64,000 nt of DNA. Source: an uncultured Collinsella sp. (GTDB lineage Bacteria > Actinomycetota > Coriobacteriia > Coriobacteriales > Coriobacteriaceae). The notes beneath the pieces are model-generated. The model saw nothing but the letters and a program-made list of their open reading frames with translations, ran no database searches and was not told the origin of the DNA. Positions within the stretch are counted from its first letter, which is position 1, and each line of letters begins with the position of its first letter. Positions 39,050 through 46,680 of this stretch are shown here, in pieces. Location: contig CABUPE010000004.1 in NCBI GenBank assembly GCA_902493515.1, positions 1-64,000 of the forward strand. The letters run 5' to 3'. The translations under genes and the position numbers were made by a program.

Positions 39050-39931
39050 TTAAAGGATCTCGATCTCAAAGCCGCGGGTGACGGTCTCCCCCGGCTTGGC
39101 CACCAGGCAGCCACGCTTGTGCTCCAGAATATCGTCCTCGTCGGAGCAGGTGGACAGACCACCCCACGGTTCAACAGCCACAAAGTCGCCCTCGGGCTTG
39201 CTCCATACAATCAGGTACGGCATATCGGGGAACGTCAGGCGCACGCCCTTGTCCTCGGTTTTCTTGGTCAACGTAACCACGCGGCTCTCGAGCACGTCAA
39301 AGATGGTCTCCGCGAAGTCGAAGAGTTCGTGGGTAAGCGGCAGGTCATGGCCGATCATGGGGTTCTTGCTGCGATGCTCAACATCAATCAGGCCCGTCGA
39401 GGGAACGGCAGTACAGAGCTCGTTGGCCTCACGCTGCTCAAAACGAAGCTCATAATCGTCATAGGACTCGCCCTCGTCGAGCGGGCACTTAAAGCCGGGG
39501 TGGCCGCCCACAAAAAACGGCATGTCCTCGGTGCCCTCATTGGTCACCTCGTACGACACGGCCACCTTTTCCGAATCGATCGTGTAACGAGCAACGATCT
39601 TAAACGGATACGGGTACTGCTCGAGCAACTCGGCATGGTCGGTAGAGCTTAAGCTCAGCGCAACCATGTTGTCGCTCTGCTCCTCGAGCTTCCACTCCTG
39701 TTTGCGCGCAAAGCCGTGGCGGGCGAGCTTTACCTCACGACCGCCCATGGTCATTGCGTGACCGTCACGAAGGCCACCGCAGATCGGGAAGCAAATAGGT
39801 GCCTGCCCCGACCAGACCGCCGGATCACCCTGCCACAGGTACTCACGGCCGTTGGCCGCAATAGAAGTGAACGACCCGCCCGCCGTGCTCAGTGCTACGC
39901 GGATAGAACCGTTATCAAGAACAAACTCCAT
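39050..39931 (-). CDS. aldose 1-epimerase family protein
   Basis: A 293-residue galactose mutarotase-like protein of the LacX type. PICFPICGGLRDGH and FFVGGHPGFKCPLDEGE (containing the catalytic His region) are visible, and a conserved Glu lies near the C terminus. It would interconvert sugar anomers, helping supply the form used by GalK or the Lac pathway. It lies between lacB and lacC in the same direction. Confidence 0.85.
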   Translation of the reverse strand: MEFVLDNGSIRVALSTAGGSFTSIAANGREYLWQGDPAVWSGQAPICFPICGGLRDGHAMTMGGREVKLARHGFARKQEWKLEEQSDNMVALSLSSTDHAELLEQYPYPFKIVARYTIDSEKVAVSYEVTNEGTEDMPFFVGGHPGFKCPLDEGESYDDYELRFEQREANELCTAVPSTGLIDVEHRSKNPMIGHDLPLTHELFDFAETIFDVLESRVVTLTKKTEDKGVRLTFPDMPYLIVWSKPEGDFVAVEPWGGLSTCSDEDDILEHKRGCLVAKPGETVTRGFEIEIL

Positions 39932-40156
39932 AGGAGCCTTCCCTTTCTTACGACAGCCCGCCAAGTCAATAGGGCTGATAGAAAACCGGCCCGCGCCCCC
40001 TCACAGAAACGCGAGCCGTCAATTGAAAAGCTGCAGAATGCCGGGTACCACCAAAACGAAGCACACAAGCTCAGCAAGCAAACGTGTTATCGGAGCAGCT
40101 TACCGAACCAGAAAGCTTCGCAACAACAGCGGTAACCCTGCAGGTACCCCCAACGT

Positions 40157-40303
40157 CAGCGAGCGGCGCTCAGGTGCCCCAGGTCGCCGCGAAAGAGGAG
40201 CGACGCGTACTTCATGTACGCGAGCGACGGTTTGAGCGGCGAGATGGGGTGCCTGAGCGCCGCGCAGCGTCGACCGGTCCGGCGTTCGGCAGAACGCCGG
40301 AAC
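40157..40303 (-). repeat. 3'-anchored structured repeat (family R2), lacB copy
   Basis: A 28-base stem around GCGGCGCTCAGG encloses the shared core GAAAGAGGAGCGACGCGTAC with a GCGTAC/GTACGC hairpin. Its outer hairpin (GGCGTTCGGCAGAACGCC) ends four bases from the lacB stop. Confidence 0.65.
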
Positions 40304-40307
40304 CTAA

Positions 40308-40832
40308 TTAGTCGTGATACTCGCCGCGGTCCCACTTCTCGAGGAACTCGTCAAAGAAGTGCGGGTCAGCCTGAGCCTCGGCGTCGGCCTTATTGCAGGC
40401 ATCGATCTTGGCGATCAGGGCATCGTGCTCGGGAGTCTTCTCGTAGGGCTCCTCCAGGAAGGCAAGCATGATATCGGCCATCAGGAACTCGCCGGTGATC
40501 TTGCCACCAAAGCCCACGATGTTGGCGTTGAGCTCACGACGGGCATACAGGGCAGAGGTCATGTCGCGGACCAGGGCGCAACGGGCGCCGGGGACCTTGT
40601 TGACGGCGTTGGTGATGCCGATGCCGGTGCCGCACAGGGCCACACCAAAGTCGGCCTTGCCGCTGGCAACAGCCTCGCCCACGGCCTTGCCGTAGATGGG
40701 ATAGTGCGTACGGGTGTGACTGTAGGTGCCGCAGTCGAGCACCTTGTAGCCAGCCTGCTCCAGGCGGTCGGCCAGATAGATCTTCTCGTCCGTAACGATA
40801 TGGTCGCAACCGATTGCGATGGTCTTCTTCAT
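40308..40832 (-). CDS. lacB: galactose-6-phosphate isomerase subunit LacB
   Basis: A 174-residue RpiB/LacAB-family protein with the N-terminal IGCDHIVTDEKIYL, the YPIYGKAVGEAV helix and the ALCGTGIGITNAVNK loop carrying the active-site Cys. LacB pairs with LacA to convert galactose-6-phosphate to tagatose-6-phosphate. It follows lacA by 63 bases. Confidence 0.92.
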   Translation of the reverse strand: MKKTIAIGCDHIVTDEKIYLADRLEQAGYKVLDCGTYSHTRTHYPIYGKAVGEAVASGKADFGVALCGTGIGITNAVNKVPGARCALVRDMTSALYARRELNANIVGFGGKITGEFLMADIMLAFLEEPYEKTPEHDALIAKIDACNKADAEAQADPHFFDEFLEKWDRGEYHD

Positions 40833-40895
40833 CAGAACGTCCTTTCGTCTGAATTCACAAGTTGAGGTAGAAGTTCGAGTTCTCGGTGGCTCTCG

Positions 40896-41324
40896 TTAGG
40901 CCATCTTGTTGAGCATGTCGACACGGATCTGGTGACGGCCGCCGGCGTACTGGGCGCGCAGGAACTCGCGGGCGATCTTCTTGGCGACCTCGGTGCCCAC
41001 AACGCCCGGGCCCATGGTGACCATGCGCGAGCCGTTGTGCTCGCGGGTCATGTAAGCGGAACGCTCGTCGGAAATGTTGGCGACGACCATGCCCTTAATC
41101 TTGACGGCGGCCATATAGGAGCCGACGCCGTACTTATCGAATGCGAAGCCCTGGGAATCCTTGTGCTCCAGCAGGTCCTTGGCAACGGCGGTCGCGGAAT
41201 CGACAAAGTCCGCGGCAGGGGTCTCGGAATAGTCGACGACCTCGTGACCGTCGGCGATGAGCATCTCCTTGATGGACTCCTTCATCGACATACCGTCGGC
41301 ATCGGAAGCGATTACAACCCTCAT
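40896..41324 (-). CDS. lacA: galactose-6-phosphate isomerase subunit LacA
   Basis: A 142-residue LacA. The N terminus MRVVIASDADGMSMKESIKE and FVDSATAVAKDLL match the family, and the active-site Cys seen in LacB is not at the matching place, as expected for LacA. It is the first gene of the lacAB-epimerase-lacC cluster. Upstream lie TGTTC/GAACA palindromes and a 21-bp direct-repeat site. Confidence 0.92.
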   Translation of the reverse strand: MRVVIASDADGMSMKESIKEMLIADGHEVVDYSETPAADFVDSATAVAKDLLEHKDSQGFAFDKYGVGSYMAAVKIKGMVVANISDERSAYMTREHNGSRMVTMGPGVVGTEVAKKIAREFLRAQYAGGRHQIRVDMLNKMA

Positions 41325-41418
41325 GACATCCTCCTTGAGAGATACGCAGGTGCGTAGTTTCTGTTTGGAAGTGTTGAATCGCGTTCAGGTCCGGGCATCT
41401 GAATGTGCGGTTCTTCAC

Positions 41419-41494
41419 TGTTCATGTTTATTTGAACACATTCGAACACCGACTGCAACAATTTTTTGTTTGTCTTTGTTCTTTTTTGAACAAA
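41419..41494. promoter_or_regulatory. TGTTC/GAACA palindromes upstream of lacA
   Basis: TGTTCATGTTTATTTGAACA (41419-41438) and TTTGTTC-N6-GAACAAA (41475-41494) are two inverted repeats of the same type. Related TTCAAACAAAAAAGAACA lies before lacF (about 43356), suggesting shared control. Confidence 0.55.
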
Positions 41495-41495
41495 T

Positions 41496-41527
41496 ACCGT
41501 TTACGGATGATTGCTGACCGTTTGGAA
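41496..41527 (+). promoter_or_regulatory. 21-bp direct-repeat site upstream of lacA
   Basis: ACCGTTTACGG (41496-41506) and ACCGTTTGGAA (41517-41527) at 21 bp. Here the motif points away from lacA, the only one of the seven in that orientation. Confidence 0.5.
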
Positions 41528-41566
41528 TCGGGAAAAACCTAGCCTGCCACGTATTCATCAAACAAA

Positions 41567-41599
41567 AAGGGCGGCCGAGAACGCATCTCGGCCGCCCTT
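41567..41599 (-). terminator. terminator of the orphan membrane-protein gene
   Basis: A 14-bp stem (41567-41580 with 41586-41599) followed on the minus strand by TTTTTGTTT. Confidence 0.85.
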
Positions 41600-41633
41600 C
41601 GGCGGTATATCCCGGTATATACAGCTGTTTTAG

Positions 41634-42647
41634 TTACTCAGACCGTACGCTCTTCTTGGCGTGCTTGGACGGAGCGCTCAGAAAGCGGCCCGTCAAATAG
41701 TTCGCGGGACCGGAGATATCAATCCCCAACAGCGTGTGTCCCAGCCACAAAAACGCCGCGAGCACCAGCAATGGAATCACGCACGAGGTCACGATCATCA
41801 CGATGACGCCTTCGATAAGGTCGGTCACCTGCTGCACAATTTCATTGGTCATCTGCTTGGCACCGCTGGTCACCGATGTGACGAGACCCGAGGCGCCGTC
41901 GGCAAGCTGCTCAAGCACATTCTTGGACTCTGTGGACTCGGTCTTTTTCTTGCTTGCTTTGGAGCTGTCGCTATCTGCCGCACCCGCAGCGTCAGCCGCC
42001 TTTTGCTCGGCTTGCTCGATGCTAACGCGATACGTTTCGTCGACCTTCTGCGACACCCAAACGCTTGCAGGCACCAACGCCATGCCAATTATGGCGACCA
42101 CCAGCACACGCGTTGCCACGCGGCGAATGACCGTGCTCGTACTCCAGCGTCCGTGAATGCCAAGCGACACTGCAAAGAGCACCAGCGCAAACGGAATCAG
42201 GATGCCCAGACCAACCGACCACAAAATGGTCAGCAGGTATTTCTCGAGGTAGAGCACGGCAAGCACGATGCCCAAGTTACCCGAAAGCTGTGCGAGCTGC
42301 TCGGCAACCGGCGTTCCCGTATCACCCGGCAGTGCAGTGATACCCGCAGATAGGGCGACGCACGAGGTCGTGAGCGCCAAAACATTGCCCTTCTTTTGAT
42401 CGATGACCTCGATGGTGGAGTCCCAAGTTTTGGTATCGGCGAAATGCGGACGAGCTACAAAGCCCGACAGCAGCGCCAGTACCACGAGCGCAACGATAAA
42501 GCCAATCTGCAGCTTTTTGTTTGCGCACACGACATCGGACAGGCTGGGCTGCAGCTCGGTTACCGTCGTGTGCTCGGTTATCTGGACAGGACGCCCATGA
42601 GCCATCTCATGCGCGTCTCTTTTTTGTATTGACCCGTTATCTGGCAT
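41634..42647 (-). CDS. multi-pass membrane protein of unknown function
   Basis: A 337-residue protein I do not recognise. A soluble N terminus (about 45 residues) is followed by a helix (FIVALVVLALLSGF), further hydrophobic helices near residues 90-190, a Ser/Lys/Glu-rich soluble stretch (about 210-245), and two more helices near 275-310 ending in a basic tail. GGAGG precedes the ATG. It sits between lacA and lacF with its own terminator, so a sugar role is not implied. Confidence 0.75.
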   Translation of the reverse strand: MPDNGSIQKRDAHEMAHGRPVQITEHTTVTELQPSLSDVVCANKKLQIGFIVALVVLALLSGFVARPHFADTKTWDSTIEVIDQKKGNVLALTTSCVALSAGITALPGDTGTPVAEQLAQLSGNLGIVLAVLYLEKYLLTILWSVGLGILIPFALVLFAVSLGIHGRWSTSTVIRRVATRVLVVAIIGMALVPASVWVSQKVDETYRVSIEQAEQKAADAAGAADSDSSKASKKKTESTESKNVLEQLADGASGLVTSVTSGAKQMTNEIVQQVTDLIEGVIVMIVTSCVIPLLVLAAFLWLGHTLLGIDISGPANYLTGRFLSAPSKHAKKSVRSE

Positions 42648-42790
42648 TTGGATACCTCCTCAGTCCGGTCTGTATTGCGGATGGAAGTATACCCACCCAG
42701 CAAAAAACCGAACGGGAGGGCGTGCAGAAGCTCCAAGACTGCCCCCAACGACTAGTCGTTTAAGAACGTCCCCAATGACTGTCTCGGGAT

Positions 42791-42858
42791 GAGTTGCGGT
42801 GGAATAGGGGTTGTTTTGCGCCCGCCGGCCTCTATTCAGTCCCCATTTCACCGCAACT
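42791..42858. repeat. inverted repeat between lacF and the membrane-protein gene
   Basis: AGTTGCGGTGGAATAGGGG (42791-42809) is inversely repeated at 42841-42858 with one length difference and one mismatch. It precedes the lacF terminator. Confidence 0.5.
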
Positions 42859-42871
42859 TGGAGGAGGACAG

Positions 42872-42905
42872 AAAAAGCCCTGCCGCGGGTAGCGGCAGAG
42901 CTTTT
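42872..42905 (-). terminator. terminator of lacF
   Basis: GCTCTGCCGCT and CGGCAGGGC pair on the minus strand and are followed by TTTTTCTG, directly after the lacF stop. Confidence 0.75.
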
Positions 42906-42932
42906 GGAAGGGGACTTGGTTGTGAGGGCTCG

Positions 42933-43271
42933 TTAGGCGAGCTTGGCCTCGAGCTCGGCGATGCGCTTGTAGGCATCGATGGTAAAGCGGGTCTGCTTCT
43001 CCAGGATCATAGTGGTCATGAGGGTGTCCTGAGCGTGAGCCATGATGAAGGTCATTTCCATCTCGCCACCGCCGGCCTCCTGCGAAAGCAGTTTGGTCTG
43101 CGTGTCGTGGGCACCGATGAGCGCATCGCTGGCATCCTTGTGCAGCTGTTCGGCCTTCTCAAAGTCACCCTCGCGAGCAGCATCGAGCGCTGCAAGCAGA
43201 TCGGTCTGGGCGTCACCTGCGTATGCGACGATCTCGAATCCAACCATCGAGATTTCTTCTTTGGTTGCCAT
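42933..43271 (-). CDS. lacF: PTS lactose/cellobiose-type IIA component
   Basis: A 112-residue all-helical IIA with the phosphorylation His79 in IMAHAQDTLM. It receives phosphate from HPr and passes it to IIB. It stands alone between unrelated genes, while the four lactose-type IICB permeases in the window lack IIA. It is therefore the likely common donor. Upstream are a 21-bp direct-repeat site and a GAACA-type motif shared with lacA. Confidence 0.92.
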   Translation of the reverse strand: MATKEEISMVGFEIVAYAGDAQTDLLAALDAAREGDFEKAEQLHKDASDALIGAHDTQTKLLSQEAGGGEMEMTFIMAHAQDTLMTTMILEKQTRFTIDAYKRIAELEAKLA

Positions 43272-43393
43272 GTTGCGTTCCTTTCACATATGAACCAATG
43301 GAGAGCATCGCGTCCGGGCATACGCGCTGCGTTGTGTATGTCAGAAACAATAACATTCAAACAAAAAAGAACAGCGCAAAACGTAATTTCGAG

Positions 43394-43425
43394 CTATGAA
43401 CGGTCACTTTTCGCCCGTGAACGGT
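43394..43425 (-). promoter_or_regulatory. 21-bp direct-repeat site upstream of lacF
   Basis: On the plus strand CTATGAACGGT (43394-43404) and CCGTGAACGGT (43415-43425) at 21 bp, oriented toward lacF. A TTGCGC / 18 bp / TGTTAT promoter candidate lies just downstream (43379-43350). Confidence 0.6.
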
Positions 43426-43485
43426 TTTTAAACCAATCTGAACAATATCGAACACAATTAACGGAAACCCAAACAGACCCGCGCT

Positions 43486-44490
43486 CTAGCGCCAATCGCG
43501 CACCGTATCGCCCTCGACGAGCACGCCCGGAAACAGCATGTGCTCCACACCGGGTTCAACGCCCTCAGCGCCGGCAATCTTGTCAACCGCCCACATGCCG
43601 ACGCGCTTGTTGTCAAAGCGCACCGTGGTCAGGCGACAATCGGGCACGATATCGCCCAGGCTGTCATCAACACCCACCACGCTCACATCCTCGGGCACGT
43701 GCTTTCCGCGCGACTCGAGCCCGCGAATGCAGCCATATGCCATGGCATCGTTGGAGGCATAGATGGCAGTACAGGTCGGATCATCCGCCAGAGCCTGGCC
43801 TGCGGCATATCCGCTCTGTGCCGTCCAGTCGCCGCGCACGAGCTGCGGGGGCTCAATGCCATGCGCGCGCAATGTCTCGCGCCAGCCTTCCTCGCGCCGC
43901 ATGCCCGAAAGCGAGCGCTCGGGGCATGAGATAAAGTGCACAGTCTTGTGCCCCCGCCCCAGCAAGTACTCGACAACTTGACGCGAGCAATCGAACTGGT
44001 CGTTATCGACCGTTGAACAGAGCGGGTGCTCCAGCATGGTAACGAGCACCGTCTGCATACCGGGCAGCGGCTCAAAAGTGCCAAAGTCTGCCGGCATGCG
44101 GTTCATGATCACGACCATACCGTCTACCGGCAGCGCGCTCATGCGTGACGATGCGCTCTCGAGGGTATACGGATGCCCGTCTACTTTAGTGAGGGTGATG
44201 GCATAGCCATGTTTGTCGGCCGCGGCGGCAAAGCCCTCCATACGGTCGAGGTTGCCGGTACCGGTAATGTTGAACATGGCGACGCCGACGGTCTTAAACC
44301 TGCCACGGCGCAGCGATCGACCGGCAAAATTGGGGCGATACCCCAGCTCGCGCATGGCGGCACGCACGCGTTCCTTGGTCTCGGGGCGCACGCTGGGCGA
44401 ATCGTGCACGGTGCGCGAGACCGTCTGCTCCGAGACGCCCGCGAGACGCGCCACATCCTTAACGGAAACCGATTTTTTAACAGCGGCCAT
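43486..44490 (-). CDS. LacI-family repressor of lac module 1
   Basis: A 334-residue regulator with helix-turn-helix SVKDVARLAGVSEQTVSRTV, hinge NFAGRSLRRG and a sugar-binding core. It is divergent from the IICB-GH1 pair of module 1. Three operators ending in GCCATTG lie in the divergent region, one of them abutting this gene's start. Confidence 0.88.
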   Translation of the reverse strand: MAAVKKSVSVKDVARLAGVSEQTVSRTVHDSPSVRPETKERVRAAMRELGYRPNFAGRSLRRGRFKTVGVAMFNITGTGNLDRMEGFAAAADKHGYAITLTKVDGHPYTLESASSRMSALPVDGMVVIMNRMPADFGTFEPLPGMQTVLVTMLEHPLCSTVDNDQFDCSRQVVEYLLGRGHKTVHFISCPERSLSGMRREEGWRETLRAHGIEPPQLVRGDWTAQSGYAAGQALADDPTCTAIYASNDAMAYGCIRGLESRGKHVPEDVSVVGVDDSLGDIVPDCRLTTVRFDNKRVGMWAVDKIAGAEGVEPGVEHMLFPGVLVEGDTVRDWR

Positions 44491-44503
44491 AGGTCGATCT
44501 TTC

Positions 44504-44789
44504 TATGTCAACGATGCCATTGGTGGCACCCTGCGCAGTCATTTTTAACGCCTTCAAGTATATCCAACGCCTCCCCCACCATACGCTCACCACCCAATAC
44601 CCACCGTTCACCGACATTTTTGCTTCCCCGAACGGCTTTTGTCGACCAAATGTTAACGTTGCCATTGTGCAAACACAGAGCCACCGGGCGGCTCAAATGT
44701 TTACGCGTAAGGAATCGATGGTTCGCAGGCACAGGAACCACCGGTTCGCGTCTTTTTTTGTGTCGCAAAATGGCAACGTCAACATTTTG
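44504..44789. promoter_or_regulatory. three LacI-type operators of lac module 1
   Basis: ATGTCAACGATGCCATTG (about 44505-44522), AATGTTAACGTTGCCATTG (44649-44667) and, inverted, AAAATGGCAACGTCAACATT (44767-44786). The GCCAT half distinguishes the set. Confidence 0.7.
44582..44613 (+). promoter_or_regulatory. 21-bp direct-repeat site upstream of lac module 1
   Basis: TACGCTCACCA (44582-44592, degenerate) and ACCGTTCACCG (44603-44613) at 21 bp, oriented toward the IICB gene. Confidence 0.5.
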
Positions 44790-44847
44790 GCAACCGAACG
44801 CCAAAAGCTACCATCGTTGCTAACCCACCGACTCTTAGGAGCATTGC

Positions 44848-46614
44848 ATGGAGCAACTCATCGCCACCATCGAAAAGGGCCAGCCCTTTTTCAACGCGAT
44901 CGCCCGCAACAAGTACCTCAAGGCGATCCGCGACGGCTTTATCTCCGTCATCCCCATCATCATCTTCTCGTCCATCTTCTGCCTGGTAGCCTCGGTCCCC
45001 AACATCTGGGGTTTCTACTGGCCTGATGACATCAACAACGCCCTGTGGAAGTGCTACAACTACTCCATGGGCATCCTGGCCATCGCCTGCGCCGCCACCA
45101 CGGCCAAGCACTTCGCCGACGCTCAGAACCGCGATCTGCCCAAGAACAACCAGATCAACTTCATCTCGTGCATGTGCGCGGCCATCATCGGCTTCTTGCT
45201 CCTTTCGAGCGACACCATCGCCACGGACGCCGCCAGCGGCTTCAACACCACCTACCTTGGTTCCAAGGGCCTGCTGACCGCTTTCATCGCTGCGTTTGTG
45301 ACCGGCATCATCTACAAGTTCTTCATTAAGCGCAACATCACCGTCAAGATGCCCGAGCAGGTCCCGCCCAACATCTCGCAGACCTTTAAGGACATCATCC
45401 CCTTCTCCGTCTGCATCACCGTCTTTTGGGTCTTTGACATCGTCTTCCGCGCTGCTTTTGGCTTCTGCTTTGCCCAGGGCGTCATCCAGGTGTTCCAGCC
45501 CCTGTTCACCGCTGCCGATGGCTACATCGGCCTCGCTGTGATCTACGGCGCCATGAGCCTGTTCTGGTTCGTGGGCGTCCACGGCCCCTCGATCGTCGAG
45601 CCCGCCATCGCCGCCGCCCTCGTTGCCAACATGACCGACAACCTGGCTGCGTTCCAGGCTGGCCAGCACGCTTCCGCTGTCCTGACCCAGGGTGCCCAGT
45701 ACTTCGTCGTCTGCATGGGCGGCACCGGCGCCACGCTCGTCCTGGTCTTTATGTTCTGCTTCCTGGCCAAGTCCCAGGAGATGCGCGCCGTCGGTAAGGC
45801 CGCTATCGTTCCCGTGTGCTTTGCCGTCAACGAGCCGCTGCTGTTCGCCGCACCCATCGTGCTCAACCCCGTCTTCTTTGTCCCGTTTGTCTTTGCCCCG
45901 ATCGCCAACATCTGGATCCTCAAGATCTTTATCGACTTCTTGGGCATGAACGGCTTTATGTACACCCTGCCCTGGACTGTCCCCGGCCCCATCGGCACCA
46001 TCATGGGCCTGGGCTTCCAGCCGCTCGCCTTTGTGATGCTCGCCCTTATCCTGGTCGTCGACTTCGTTCTGTACTACCCGTTCTTCCGTGCCTACGACGC
46101 CCAGAAGTGCGCCGAGGAGGCCGAGATTTCCCAAGAGGAGCTCGCCGCCAAGAACGCCGAGAAGGCCGCCAAGCTCAGCGATGCCTTCCAGGGCAAGGCT
46201 GACGCCAAGAGCGTTGCCGCCGGCGCTGCTGCCGAGGCCGTGAAGGCCGACGCCCCCGCCGCTGTCGCCACTGAGGCAACGACCGCCAGCGACCTCAACG
46301 GCAAGCGCGTACTCGTGCTCTGCCAGGGTGGCGGAACCTCGGGCCTGCTCGCCAACGCGCTGGCCAAGGCCGCCAAGGAGCGCGGCATCAATCTTGAGAC
46401 CGCTGCCGAGGCATATGGTAACCACGTCGACATGCTCCCCGACTTTGACCTGGTCGTCCTGGCCCCGCAGGCTGCCAGCTACTTGGCCGACCTGCAGAAG
46501 GACTGCGAGCGCGTGGGCAACAAGTGCGTCGCCTGTCGCGGTAAGCAGTACATCGAGCTCTCCCAGAACGGCGATAAGTCTCTCGCCTTCGTCTCCGAGC
46601 AGCTTTCGAAGTAA
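44848..46614 (+). CDS. PTS lactose/cellobiose-type IICB permease, module 1
   Basis: A 588-residue permease: an N-terminal CelB/LacE-type IIC domain of about ten helices (to residue 420), a long Ala/Glu-rich linker, and a C-terminal IIB domain with the phosphocysteine in LVLCQGGGTSGLLAN. It imports and phosphorylates a beta-linked disaccharide. TAGGAG lies before the ATG. The 6-phospho-glycosidase follows 66 bases later. It needs an external IIA. Confidence 0.92.
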   Translation: MEQLIATIEKGQPFFNAIARNKYLKAIRDGFISVIPIIIFSSIFCLVASVPNIWGFYWPDDINNALWKCYNYSMGILAIACAATTAKHFADAQNRDLPKNNQINFISCMCAAIIGFLLLSSDTIATDAASGFNTTYLGSKGLLTAFIAAFVTGIIYKFFIKRNITVKMPEQVPPNISQTFKDIIPFSVCITVFWVFDIVFRAAFGFCFAQGVIQVFQPLFTAADGYIGLAVIYGAMSLFWFVGVHGPSIVEPAIAAALVANMTDNLAAFQAGQHASAVLTQGAQYFVVCMGGTGATLVLVFMFCFLAKSQEMRAVGKAAIVPVCFAVNEPLLFAAPIVLNPVFFVPFVFAPIANIWILKIFIDFLGMNGFMYTLPWTVPGPIGTIMGLGFQPLAFVMLALILVVDFVLYYPFFRAYDAQKCAEEAEISQEELAAKNAEKAAKLSDAFQGKADAKSVAAGAAAEAVKADAPAAVATEATTASDLNGKRVLVLCQGGGTSGLLANALAKAAKERGINLETAAEAYGNHVDMLPDFDLVVLAPQAASYLADLQKDCERVGNKCVACRGKQYIELSQNGDKSLAFVSEQLSK

Positions 46615-46624
46615 GTAACGCTCA

Positions 46625-46664
46625 GGGCCAGCCGACCATCCAAGACCGGCTGGTCCTTCGATTT
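46625..46664 (+). terminator. intercistronic hairpin between IICB and GH1 of module 1
   Basis: GGGCCAGCCG (46625-46634) pairs with CGGCTGGTCC (46647-46656), followed by a short T-rich tail. It is probably a partial terminator. Confidence 0.5.
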
Positions 46665-46680
46665 AAACGATTGGATCATC

